From assembly GCA_943789165.1 (NCBI GenBank), contig CALSTB010000004.1, forward strand, positions 1 through 64,000: a stretch of 64,000 nucleotides of DNA. Reading direction: 5' to 3'. Position numbers and translations under genes: made by a program. Under the pieces are notes generated by a model. It did not search any database, was not told the DNA's origin, and was given only the letters and a program-made list of their open reading frames with translations. Positions 7,162 to 15,784 of the stretch are shown here, piece after piece. Origin of the DNA: an uncultured Bacteroidia bacterium (GTDB taxonomy: Bacteria; Bacteroidota; Bacteroidia; NS11-12g; UBA9320). Within the stretch, counting starts at the first letter, position 1. Every line of letters begins with the position of its first letter.

Positions 7162-10100
7162 CTAGTTAGCAATAGTCACTCTCTGCATAGCAGAAGTGTT
7201 GCCATTGATTACTTGTACCATGTACACACCTGAAGCAACGTCAGTCATATCTACATTGTAAACACCGCTCGCGTCAGTGTTAACTGTTTTGATAGTCTTA
7301 CCTGTTGCATCCATAATCACGATGTTTAAGTCGTTTTGTGGATCTAATACCTTCACATTGAAGATACCAGTGTTAGGGTTAGGATATACATTGAATACGC
7401 CGTTAGCTGCGATATCAGTTACACTGCTTGAAGGAAGATTAACTTCTACCATTTCACAGTGCTTAGAGATACAACCAGCGTTGTTGATGATTGCTAAACA
7501 AACTTCAAACTCATCTTTGTCAACATTAAGATACTTGTAATTAGGAGTAACGTCGTTTGAACGTCCACCGTCACCAAATGTCCAGTTGAACTGATTGGAT
7601 TGTCCGTCTGTAGTTGCTTGGTTAGAGATAACCAAGTTTCTCCAGTTTGTAGCTGCAGTAAATGAAGCGTCAGACTTAGCATTAACAGTTACTGTTTTTG
7701 CAATTGAGTCAGAACATCCACCTGGAACTAAAGCCAATAGAGTTACTCTAAATGATTCAGTTACAGACTCATTACCTAACTTGTAGTTGTGACGAGGAGA
7801 AGTGTTAGTAGAAGTACTTACACCAGCAGCGTTAGCACCACCAAATCTCCATTCGTAATCTAAGTTACCTGCAGCAACGTCAGACTTGTTTGTGAATACT
7901 ACTTCGTCTCCAACACATACGTTGTTTGCTACGAAGTCTGCTTTAGCTTGAAGTTTTACAACAAACTCTTTAGAAATCATATCAGAACATCCGTTGTCAG
8001 AAGAAACTTTTAAGCTTACATTCTTAACACCAACTGTTCCGAATTTGTGCTTGTCGTTTTCTTTAGTAGAAATCTTTTCGCCAGCAAAATCCCACTCAAA
8101 GATTGAGTTAGCACCTGATGGTAAAGATCCTTGTCTTGTAAATTCAACTGCAGTTTCAGAACATGCATCTGTATAAGTGAAATCTGCTTTTGGAGACTCA
8201 TTCAATGTGAATGTTCTTTCAGTTTCATCTGTACATCCAAATTCAGATACTGCTTTCAATTTAACAGTGTGTGATCCTGGTGTTGCAAATGCGTGAGTTG
8301 GGTTAGATAAGTTAGATACACTACCATCGTTGAAAGTCCAGTTGTAACCAGTATTTCCAATTGCAATTGTAGATGCGTTCATGAACTCAATTTCTTCTAA
8401 GTTACATTTTCCAGATACTGAGAAAGCAGCAACTGGCTTAGCAAATTGGTTTGCATTCTTAGTTAAAGAAGTTGCACAACCTTTAAGTGAAGCTGTTAAA
8501 GTTACTTTGTATCCACCTGGAGCTGGGTATTTGTAGCTCTCATCTTTTTTCTTAGAAGTTGCTCCGTTACCGAAGTTCCATGTGTAATCAATTGTACCTG
8601 TAATACCTGAAGGTAAAGTAGTCATGTTTACAAATGTTACGTCATCACCAAAACAAGCGTTGTTTACTCTATAAGCTACAGTAGGTACTGGAGATATAGA
8701 TACTTGTGCAGTTTTAGTGTACGTGAACTTAGGATAATCAAAGTTCCAAGCAGTCATAGTAACTGTGTAGTCACCATAAGTGCTGAATTTGTGAACTGGA
8801 TCAGAGATGGTTGACATGTTGTTTTCAGTTCCTGAGTTTGGATCACCGAAATCCCAAGTGTATTCAGTAGCACCTTTGCTTTGAGTAGTATTGTTTACAA
8901 ATGCAACAACGTCGCCGTCACATCCGTCTTTACCAACCCAATCAACTTGAGGAGTCGCAGGTACGTATACCCAACGACAGAAAGTAGAATCACAACCAGT
9001 GTTGTTATCAGTTACTGTCACACAAATAGCAACAGTTGAATCTTCTAATGAAGCAGATGGGTCGAATGCAACGATACCTTTAGCAGCTCCTGGAGAAGTG
9101 AAAGTAAGGTCAGAAGTCACGTCAACGCCACCTTGAGTCATTGCAGTAGCAACAGCTGTCCAATCAGTACCATATGCACCATTAGTATATTTAGAAGGGT
9201 TGTTGATGTTGTATTCAATTTGCTTGCCAGGAACAGTTACGTCTGGGTTGTTTATAGCGCCTTTGTTAAAATAACCTGGGAAGTTTGCTCCTTCAGATAA
9301 TTCAAAGCTGTGTGGTGCTGGAGTAATTGTAATCGTAGTTGTTAAGACGTTGTTTGACGTATTGTCGTCACATGCTAATCCAACTTCAATCGTATTTACA
9401 CCTGGCTCGTGGAATTCAGGAACCGCAGTGAAAGTGTAAGCAAAAGAAGAAGAAGCTTTTACTAAGTCGATAGTTTCATCAACTCTTACTTCAGCAGCTG
9501 TGCCTTTATTGATTGTGTAATAAACACGTGCATCTTCTAGGTCAACAGTTGAGCCATTGTTAAACGTAAATTTAATAGGCTCTGTATAACCACCACATTC
9601 TTTAACTCCTGAGAATACAAGGTTTGATGCATTGTGGTCATTGTAGAATTCAAATGCTCCTAAATCTGGACCACAAGCAGTTCTTTTGGTTTTAGCAAAA
9701 TCTTCGTCTGCATATCCTGGCTGACCGTAGTTAGCAATAACAGGGTTTGTAGGAATGATGTTTCCTTTTGCCAAATCAGTAAACTTAGGATCAACTTCGA
9801 TGTTGGTTTGATTGCCGATACTAGTTGCAAAAGCAGCTAAAGTAGCATTCTGGCCATTGGTATAGAAATAGTTGTTGGCACTAGTGTTGTTTACATAGAA
9901 GTCATTGTTTTCAATGTTCATGTCCTTGTAATTGTATGGCATATAGACAACGTAGTTGTAATAAGATGCACCACAGTTTCCGGTTAAAACAACGATGTTG
10001 TTCTTAACATTTACTTCGTTAAATGCATAATACATATAGGCATATAAACCGTAGTTGTAATAATCAACGTCATCATTCATGACAAATGTATTGTGCGTAA

Positions 10101-11454
10101 TGTCTAAGTTGGTTTGGGTATAACCACCTAACATACCATAGTTGTAATAATCTCCAGTGTTGTTGTAATACGTGTTGTTTCTGAATGTACCACTCATGTA
10201 ATAAATGTAGAAACCGTATACACCATAACCAGCGTCATTGTCGTGAACAGAGTTTCTTTCAACTAAGGCGTTGGTCGCATAGTAAGCGCAAATACCGTAT
10301 ACGTAGTAACCAGCAGTGTTGTTATACACTTCGTTGTCACGCATAACTAAGTTTGTAGAGTAGTAACCCATGTAGATGTTGTACAAGTAGTATCCAACAG
10401 AGTTGTTGTAAAACTTGTTACGTTGTACGCTAAGTTCAGTAGCATAATAACCCCAGTAGTTATACAAATAGTAATCTACGGCGTTGTCGTGCACTTTGTT
10501 GTCATCGATTTTGATTGGCATTGCACTAGTTCCTTGACACTGGTAAGCATATAAATAAATGTAGCTACCGGTTAGGTCATAAATGTCGTTTCCACTGATG
10601 CTAATCTGGTCAGTAGTAGTTCTTCCGTAATAACAGTAAGTTACGTAAGCATACGTATACGTTCTGTTGTTGTGGATTTTGTTGTTTTCGATTTTGTAAC
10701 CGTTACAGTAGTAGAAGTACATAGTGTAGTAATATACGTTTTGTACATCGTTGTTGGTTACTTCGTTTGCGCCAGTAGTGGTGTAGTAAGCGCTAGAACC
10801 ATATTCACAAACACCATAGTATGGACCAGTTGTTTTTGAAGTCGAACCATTCCACATTTTGTTGTTGTCAATTTTGTTATAGGAACCGTGTAATGCTGCT
10901 GAGTTTCCTGTAGTGCTGTTAGAGAAAACTACATAGCCAGTAGAGTTAGAAGTACCTGTGTATTTGGACATAATTAACTCACACCCTTTTACGGTGTTGT
11001 AGTTCGCTTGTTTCCAAATGTGGATACATCTTGTACCTGTTCCAGTACCTTGAGCATCAATGATTAGGTCAGACAACGTGTAGTAGTCTGCTCCATCAAA
11101 CGTAAATACGGCTGAAGAAGAAGTGTTTACTACAGTCTCACCATTACCGTTGATAGTAATTGTGTTGCTTGCGCTCGCACCACTCGCAGCAGGAAGGGTA
11201 ACTGCTTCTGAGTAAGGGCCTGAACCTTTAACAACGTCTACCACAACAGCGCCTTTTACTCCATTGGAGCTTAGAGCTGATGTTAGATCTGCAAAAGATT
11301 TGAAGTTTGTTCCACTTGTCGCGGAAGCCGAGTTAATGGTGTACGAACCACTAAGTTGTGCCATTGCCATTCCACTTACTAAAAGTAAGCTGGCCGACAA
11401 TAACATTCCCCGATAAAGGGACGAAAGCCATTTCGTGTTGTGATGTTGTTTCAT
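7162..11454 (-). CDS. giant secreted T9SS protein: tyrosine-rich beta-helix plus PKD repeats
   Basis: This 1430-residue protein begins with a signal peptide ending AMAQ. Residues about 60-560 look like a right-handed parallel beta-helix with rungs marked by N.V.NN.IHNN/VYNN-type turns. The turns alternate with very Tyr-rich stretches (YYLYN, YYVYG, YYNYG). A linker with paired Cys follows. Then come about six PKD-like domains (WDFGDPNS, WNFGNG, WTFNDG, WRFGG, WTFGDGG), each near a conserved Cys. The C-terminus is a type A sorting domain (FNVYPNPNTG... GVYMVQV... RVTIAN). It is probably exported by the T9SS and anchored on or released from the cell surface as an adhesin or polysaccharide-binding protein. 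The ligand is unknown and no catalytic motif is visible. Confidence 0.8.
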   Translation of the reverse strand: MKQHHNTKWLSSLYRGMLLSASLLLVSGMAMAQLSGSYTINSASATSGTNFKSFADLTSALSSNGVKGAVVVDVVKGSGPYSEAVTLPAASGASASNTITINGNGETVVNTSSSAVFTFDGADYYTLSDLIIDAQGTGTGTRCIHIWKQANYNTVKGCELIMSKYTGTSNSTGYVVFSNSTTGNSAALHGSYNKIDNNKMWNGSTSKTTGPYYGVCEYGSSAYYTTTGANEVTNNDVQNVYYYTMYFYYCNGYKIENNKIHNNRTYTYAYVTYCYYGRTTTDQISISGNDIYDLTGSYIYLYAYQCQGTSAMPIKIDDNKVHDNAVDYYLYNYWGYYATELSVQRNKFYNNSVGYYLYNIYMGYYSTNLVMRDNEVYNNTAGYYVYGICAYYATNALVERNSVHDNDAGYGVYGFYIYYMSGTFRNNTYYNNTGDYYNYGMLGGYTQTNLDITHNTFVMNDDVDYYNYGLYAYMYYAFNEVNVKNNIVVLTGNCGASYYNYVVYMPYNYKDMNIENNDFYVNNTSANNYFYTNGQNATLAAFATSIGNQTNIEVDPKFTDLAKGNIIPTNPVIANYGQPGYADEDFAKTKRTACGPDLGAFEFYNDHNASNLVFSGVKECGGYTEPIKFTFNNGSTVDLEDARVYYTINKGTAAEVRVDETIDLVKASSSFAYTFTAVPEFHEPGVNTIEVGLACDDNTSNNVLTTTITITPAPHSFELSEGANFPGYFNKGAINNPDVTVPGKQIEYNINNPSKYTNGAYGTDWTAVATAMTQGGVDVTSDLTFTSPGAAKGIVAFDPSASLEDSTVAICVTVTDNNTGCDSTFCRWVYVPATPQVDWVGKDGCDGDVVAFVNNTTQSKGATEYTWDFGDPNSGTENNMSTISDPVHKFSTYGDYTVTMTAWNFDYPKFTYTKTAQVSISPVPTVAYRVNNACFGDDVTFVNMTTLPSGITGTIDYTWNFGNGATSKKKDESYKYPAPGGYKVTLTASLKGCATSLTKNANQFAKPVAAFSVSGKCNLEEIEFMNASTIAIGNTGYNWTFNDGSVSNLSNPTHAFATPGSHTVKLKAVSEFGCTDETERTFTLNESPKADFTYTDACSETAVEFTRQGSLPSGANSIFEWDFAGEKISTKENDKHKFGTVGVKNVSLKVSSDNGCSDMISKEFVVKLQAKADFVANNVCVGDEVVFTNKSDVAAGNLDYEWRFGGANAAGVSTSTNTSPRHNYKLGNESVTESFRVTLLALVPGGCSDSIAKTVTVNAKSDASFTAATNWRNLVISNQATTDGQSNQFNWTFGDGGRSNDVTPNYKYLNVDKDEFEVCLAIINNAGCISKHCEMVEVNLPSSSVTDIAANGVFNVYPNPNTGIFNVKVLDPQNDLNIVIMDATGKTIKTVNTDASGVYNVDMTDVASGVYMVQVINGNTSAMQRVTIAN

Positions 11455-12296
11455 CTGTTTTTGTTAATTTTAAATTAATACTATTACCTACACAGGTGGT
11501 TTACCTGCACAACGAATGTAATAATAGACTACATGCAAATAATTCCTTAATTCAGCTCATCTCGCAGTGAAAACATCTTTTTTGTCTGAGAGGACGTTAT
11601 TTTGCTGACATTGTTGAATAAGTGGGAGCTCTGTACTTCCCTGTGTTTACTGTGTAATATGACATTTATTTCCAAGTTTGTGACGGAATCCTAACATTTT
11701 TACGACAATACAGGATATTTTTAGTGAAATAAATCGACACAATCAGTCTTGCATCCCATGAAGTAGTTTTTTTTTCTGTATTTCATAATGTTATGCATAT
11801 AAGTGGCTGGTAATGAACGTATTTGTTATTATCTATTTAACAGAGCTCAATTGTTGTATGTCTAATTGTATCGATATGCAGTGGAATATCAGGCTGAATT
11901 TGATTTCCGTCGGTATGGCGAAAATTTTCAAATAAATAGAAGAAAATGTTATGTCTGATGTTAAATGGTAGTAAAAAAAACTATTGCGAATGGTGAAATG
12001 TGAAATAAAAGTTGTTTGGTTAGGTGTTTTGTTATGATATTGGAATATTACACCAAAAATTGAGCAATTCGCCCATAAATCAATTATTATTTATTGCTTT
12101 GTGTTGATTATTTAACTGCCAACAATTGAAAGTGATAATAGTCCGATCTCGATACATATTTATGTAAGGGTAAATACGAGATTATGAATTTCCATTTAGC
12201 TCGCAGTGATGCGCACTAGTTCTACACGTTAAGTTAAACCTATATTATAGGAATTTTGGACGCTTCGAGTTTGCTGACACTCGGAGCGTTCTTGTT
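11455..12296. other. 842-nt AT-rich non-coding region
   Basis: No convincing gene lies here in any frame. It contains the likely promoter and about 55-nt leader of the gene ending at 7162. It also holds a possible structured stretch at 12149-12184 (ATCTCG pairing with CGAGAT around ACATA/TATGT), and at its right edge a strong hairpin. The repeated word CTCGCAGTGA occurs near 11563 and 12199. A small RNA transcribed rightward is possible but not shown. Confidence 0.5.
11513..11520 (-). promoter_or_regulatory. possible promoter -7 box (TACATTCG)
   Basis: The minus strand reads TACATTCG (TAnnTT(T/C)G) and would give a leader of about 55 nt before the ATG of the giant T9SS protein. The leader has a small CAGGT/ACCTG hairpin. 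Confidence 0.35.
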
Positions 12297-12297
12297 T
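12259..12297. terminator. strong hairpin terminator
   Basis: GACGCTTCGAG (12259-12269) pairs over 11 bp, with two G-T wobbles, with CTCGGAGCGTT (12280-12290). The T-rich tail TTCTTGTTTT follows on the plus strand. It abuts the stop of the minus-strand gene that ends at 12297 and may end its transcript too, but the T-tail points rightward. Confidence 0.55.
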
Positions 12298-14294
12298 TAG
12301 TCAATTACTAAACGCTGAACCGCGTTGTTTATCTTTAACAGGTAAAGACCAGATGTGAGTTCTGATACATCCAGAGATACTACTTGAGTGCCATAACCAG
12401 CAACATCCATACGATACACTGTGCTCCCTTTTGTATCAATTACTTTTAGCTCTGAGGTACCAATTCTATTCGCATCGAATCTTACTGTTACATGTCCATT
12501 AGACGGGTTTGGGAAAACTGCTAAGTTGTTTACCTGTGTTAAAAGCGGATCTATCGATGTATTGATGAGGTTGTCAACTTTGCCGAAATTACCTTGACTT
12601 AAATTATAGAAACTACCAGAATGTGTTTCTTCCAATCGCGTTGCTCTTACCATATAGTATAAGGTGCCTTGCGCTGGTGCTGTATGTGAAAACGTTGTGC
12701 CGCTCACCGGGTTAGGGTTTGCCAAAGTATATGGCCCTAATGAGTCCTTACTGTAATACACGTAATATCCGTCTACGGCATCCTTAGAAGCTGCCCAATG
12801 TAAATCAACCGTTTTGTTTCCATCTGATGTGCCCACAACTATAGTGGTTGGTGGTGCGAACACATGCATGCGCAAAGTTGGATCACCCATTAATGCTACG
12901 TGCACTTGATTGGTGAAGTAACCTGGACTATACAACGTTTTGTTATTCTGGGTTAATCGAGCACAATACCCAGCAGTTTGATTAAATGCCATTGGATAGA
13001 AATGCCAATTCGGTCTTCCAGCCCATGCATTTGTAAGTCCACCGTTTTCAACGGCTAGTGGCGCTCTTAAAAAATTATTTGAAATGTCCCAATTGCCAAA
13101 AAAGCTACCAAACAACATGTTGAAATAGGCGGCACCTTGGTTAGTGACAAAATTGTCCGTCGTACCAATACCACCCGCCGACGTATATGATCCTGGTCCT
13201 GTGCCGTAGGCAACGATGTATTGCTCATCTTTCAACGTTGACATAAAATCATTTTTATTAACGTTTTCAATACCCACCATCGCACCAAAACTGCGATATC
13301 CACTCGAGCCAAATTGTTCGTTGGCATTGGCGCCAAAGTTTTCGTCAACCAATGCTTTCTGCACAGGTGAAGAAACGCCATATCTGTAATTGTGATTTTT
13401 ATTGATGTACTGTTTTGTAAGTTCTAGTTCTGATTTTGGAAACTTTGGCATTCTAGAAAGATCCACTCTGCCAATACCATATTTTACCTCACCAGGTAAA
13501 ATGATTTGGTCAAATTTTCCGTCATCTGGTTCATTCTTGGTATGAGCACGAACTCCCGAAGTAACCGTGTAAAAATCACTCCAACTACCACTAAGTACGC
13601 CGTAATACGCATCTGCTGCCCAAGCTCCACAATGGTCTCCGCTCCCTTCTTTGTGTCCATCCGGTGGAACCGTCCAATAGGTGTCGGCGCAATAAATTCC
13701 AGAATAAGGAACGGCAACGTGGCCAAGTATATATACATGACTTAAGTTCGGATAGAGCTTGTAGTAGTCTTCAATTTTAGACTTAATGATGATATGGTCG
13801 GTGGCCTGTGAAACTACATATTCCACTATTTGGTTTCCGTCAGCGACTAAGTCCATACGCAATGTGCCTAGATCAGCGCCTAAGTCAGCTCCCAATGCTG
13901 AGTCAATTACCAGCAAAACAACACCTCTGTCATGAATGGCTTCAACTTGAGCGCCAGCAGTAGCATATCCATACCCTACAAGACCAGAAGCCCCAATTTT
14001 CTTAATTTGATAATCGTACGTTTTCCCTTTTTCTATTGCTCTGTCGACAAATGTTGAATCACCAGCGCTCAAAGTGGCATAGGCAGAACCCCATGCGTTT
14101 GCACCTAAATCTTTTCGGTAGACTTCGTAGCTTGTGGCATCGGTAGCTGGTAAGAAGTTTAAGGTAATAGCGGTTGCTTGACTGTTGGCTATGGCTTCAA
14201 CAACAACGCTGTATTTGTCGGAACCTTGTCCGTATGAATAGCCCGAAACTAACAAGCCAATAAAAGTGTACAAAAGTTTAGTAGTGATTTTCAT
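12297..14294 (-). CDS. secreted T9SS protein with gingipain-like (C25) fold, probably inactive
   Basis: This 665-residue protein has a signal peptide ending GYSYGQ and a fibronectin-III-like module (about residues 25-110). A central region resembles peptidase C25: HVYILGHVAVPYSG, ADAYYGVLSGSWSD, GIGRVDLS, a late ALMGDPTLRMH. A second FnIII module follows, then a type A sorting domain (VFPNPSNG ... GLYLLKI). At the positions where gingipains have GHG (catalytic His) and AC (catalytic Cys), it reads AYGTGPGSYTS and FGSFFGNWD, so both residues seem absent. I infer a non-catalytic relative. The start at 14294 is favoured over 14408 because a TATCTTCG box lies at 14315-14322. Confidence 0.65.
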   Translation of the reverse strand: MKITTKLLYTFIGLLVSGYSYGQGSDKYSVVVEAIANSQATAITLNFLPATDATSYEVYRKDLGANAWGSAYATLSAGDSTFVDRAIEKGKTYDYQIKKIGASGLVGYGYATAGAQVEAIHDRGVVLLVIDSALGADLGADLGTLRMDLVADGNQIVEYVVSQATDHIIIKSKIEDYYKLYPNLSHVYILGHVAVPYSGIYCADTYWTVPPDGHKEGSGDHCGAWAADAYYGVLSGSWSDFYTVTSGVRAHTKNEPDDGKFDQIILPGEVKYGIGRVDLSRMPKFPKSELELTKQYINKNHNYRYGVSSPVQKALVDENFGANANEQFGSSGYRSFGAMVGIENVNKNDFMSTLKDEQYIVAYGTGPGSYTSAGGIGTTDNFVTNQGAAYFNMLFGSFFGNWDISNNFLRAPLAVENGGLTNAWAGRPNWHFYPMAFNQTAGYCARLTQNNKTLYSPGYFTNQVHVALMGDPTLRMHVFAPPTTIVVGTSDGNKTVDLHWAASKDAVDGYYVYYSKDSLGPYTLANPNPVSGTTFSHTAPAQGTLYYMVRATRLEETHSGSFYNLSQGNFGKVDNLINTSIDPLLTQVNNLAVFPNPSNGHVTVRFDANRIGTSELKVIDTKGSTVYRMDVAGYGTQVVSLDVSELTSGLYLLKINNAVQRLVID

Positions 14295-14314
14295 ATTAAA
14301 TCTATTGATAAAAA

Positions 14315-14322
14315 CGAAGATA
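14315..14322 (-). promoter_or_regulatory. possible promoter -7 box (TATCTTCG)
   Basis: The minus strand reads TATCTTCG, 20 nt before the chosen ATG at 14294. It lies inside the longer alternative reading frame, so it supports the shorter start. Confidence 0.4.
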
Positions 14323-14445
14323 AGAAAACTGTCTATAGGCCTGTTTCCATCAATTGTAATATTATTACCAATTGATTGAAAACCGTCTAGTCGGTTAATC
14401 AAAGGCAAAGCTTTAGTAATTTTTACCTTTAATTACCGTTCTGAC

Positions 14446-15384
14446 ATGAAGTACAACATAAAAATGAGACCCTTTCTATTTCTTATCACAGCAGTATTTT
14501 TTGGCATTTTAACAAGCTTTACACAAAAGGAGAAAATCAAAAGGAATAAACATCTCCCAAAGTATTTTGTCGCAATTCCTCAGGGGGTTCTGTGGGATAA
14601 ACAACATATGGAGTACACGATGTATGTTAACCCAAATCCAATAAAGGATTCTTGTGACGGATTTTATATTTCTGAATCCGAGGTCACCAATGGACAGTAT
14701 CAACTCTACTTAAAGAGCTTAAAACGCAAAAATCAGATGGAGGCGTACCACAAGGCAAAACCAGATACGACTGTTTGGGGAGAAGCATTACGCAATGATG
14801 ATCCTTACATGATGCATTACTTTCAGCACCCTGCATACAAAAATTATCCGCTAGTTGGTGTTACTAAGGAGCAAGCCAACAACTACTGTAAATGGTTAAG
14901 TGATTCACTTAACTCATCAAATACCAAATTGAAAGTGACCATAAGACTGCCAAGTCGTAGTGAATGGATCAGAGCTGCCAGAGGGGATAATAAAAACCAG
15001 TACTATAGTATGACCGGTCCAAAGTTGAGAAACTGGAAAGGCCTGTATTTGTATAATCACAAAGTGGTTGGGGAGCAAAATATTTATATGGATACAGAAA
15101 CGAAACAGTACATGGTATTACCCAGATCAAGTATGTCTTATACGAATTTGGATGACGGGGCATTGATAACCACTGAAGTCAAATCATATTGGTCAAACGA
15201 TTTTGGTACGTATAACATGTGTGGCAACGTTGCCGAAATGATTGCCGACGATTCGATTGCTTTAGGTGGTAGCTGGTTAGATCCTGGATTCGATATTCGA
15301 ATAGAAAGTGCAAAACCAGCGACGAAACCAAGTTGTTTGATTGGATTTCGCGTGGTTGCCAACATCAAGCCCGTTTCAGATTAA
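14446..15384 (+). CDS. GldK-like formylglycine-generating-enzyme-fold (SUMF1) protein
   Basis: This 312-residue protein has an N-terminal signal or anchor segment and an FGE/SUMF1-type domain. Visible parts are FYISESEVTNGQY, HPAYKNYPLVGVTKEQANNYCKWL, RLPSRSEWIRAARG, YNMCGNVAEM, ALGGSWLDPG and a final IGFRVV. The PDTTVWGEALRNDDPYM..YFQHPAY block is typical of the gliding/T9SS proteins GldK and GldJ. Unlike them it has no lipobox Cys after the signal segment. It is an orphan with no gldLMN next to it, so it is probably a paralogue. Related family members lack the copper-binding Cys pair of true FGE. A weak TACCTTTA box lies at 14424-14431. Confidence 0.7.
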   Translation: MKYNIKMRPFLFLITAVFFGILTSFTQKEKIKRNKHLPKYFVAIPQGVLWDKQHMEYTMYVNPNPIKDSCDGFYISESEVTNGQYQLYLKSLKRKNQMEAYHKAKPDTTVWGEALRNDDPYMMHYFQHPAYKNYPLVGVTKEQANNYCKWLSDSLNSSNTKLKVTIRLPSRSEWIRAARGDNKNQYYSMTGPKLRNWKGLYLYNHKVVGEQNIYMDTETKQYMVLPRSSMSYTNLDDGALITTEVKSYWSNDFGTYNMCGNVAEMIADDSIALGGSWLDPGFDIRIESAKPATKPSCLIGFRVVANIKPVSD

Positions 15385-15421
15385 CTGAAAATGTTACATA
15401 TTTGAGTCTTATAAGAAATCA

Positions 15422-15784
15422 ATGAACAAATTAATTATTGCAACTACTGTTTTAATAGCGGGACTGGTATCCTGTAATCTTTCAAAAAAATCAGTGGACA
15501 CTACAGCCGAAGTAGAATTCACTTGTGATGATAAAATCACCTATACGAGTACGGTGAAAGGAATTTTTGATGCAAGGTGTACCGGCTGCCATAGTGGTTC
15601 TAAACCTGCCTACGGCATTGACTTAACAACTTACGAATCGGCCTCAAGCGTTGTCGATAAAAGACTGACTTGTGTAATCGGTTGGGAAGACAACTGTAAT
15701 AAAATGCCACCATCAGGAGGTCAACTATCTGCGGTGGAGCGCCAACAAATTCAATGTTGGATAGACAACGGGAAGAAGCTCTAG
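15422..15784 (+). CDS. small c-type cytochrome lipoprotein
   Basis: This 120-residue lipoprotein has the lipobox LVSC (Cys18) and one heme motif CTGCH near residues 58-62. A likely distal Met lies in NKMPPSGGQLS, and two further Cys (TCVIGWEDNC) may form a disulfide. The MPxxGxxLS...QxxCW tail matches the lipoprotein at 143-517, so the two are paralogues. The gene follows the GldK-like gene by 37 nt and may share its transcript. Its stop overlaps the stop of the convergent gene by 4 nt. An outer-membrane or periplasmic electron carrier is inferred. Confidence 0.78.
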   Translation: MNKLIIATTVLIAGLVSCNLSKKSVDTTAEVEFTCDDKITYTSTVKGIFDARCTGCHSGSKPAYGIDLTTYESASSVVDKRLTCVIGWEDNCNKMPPSGGQLSAVERQQIQCWIDNGKKL

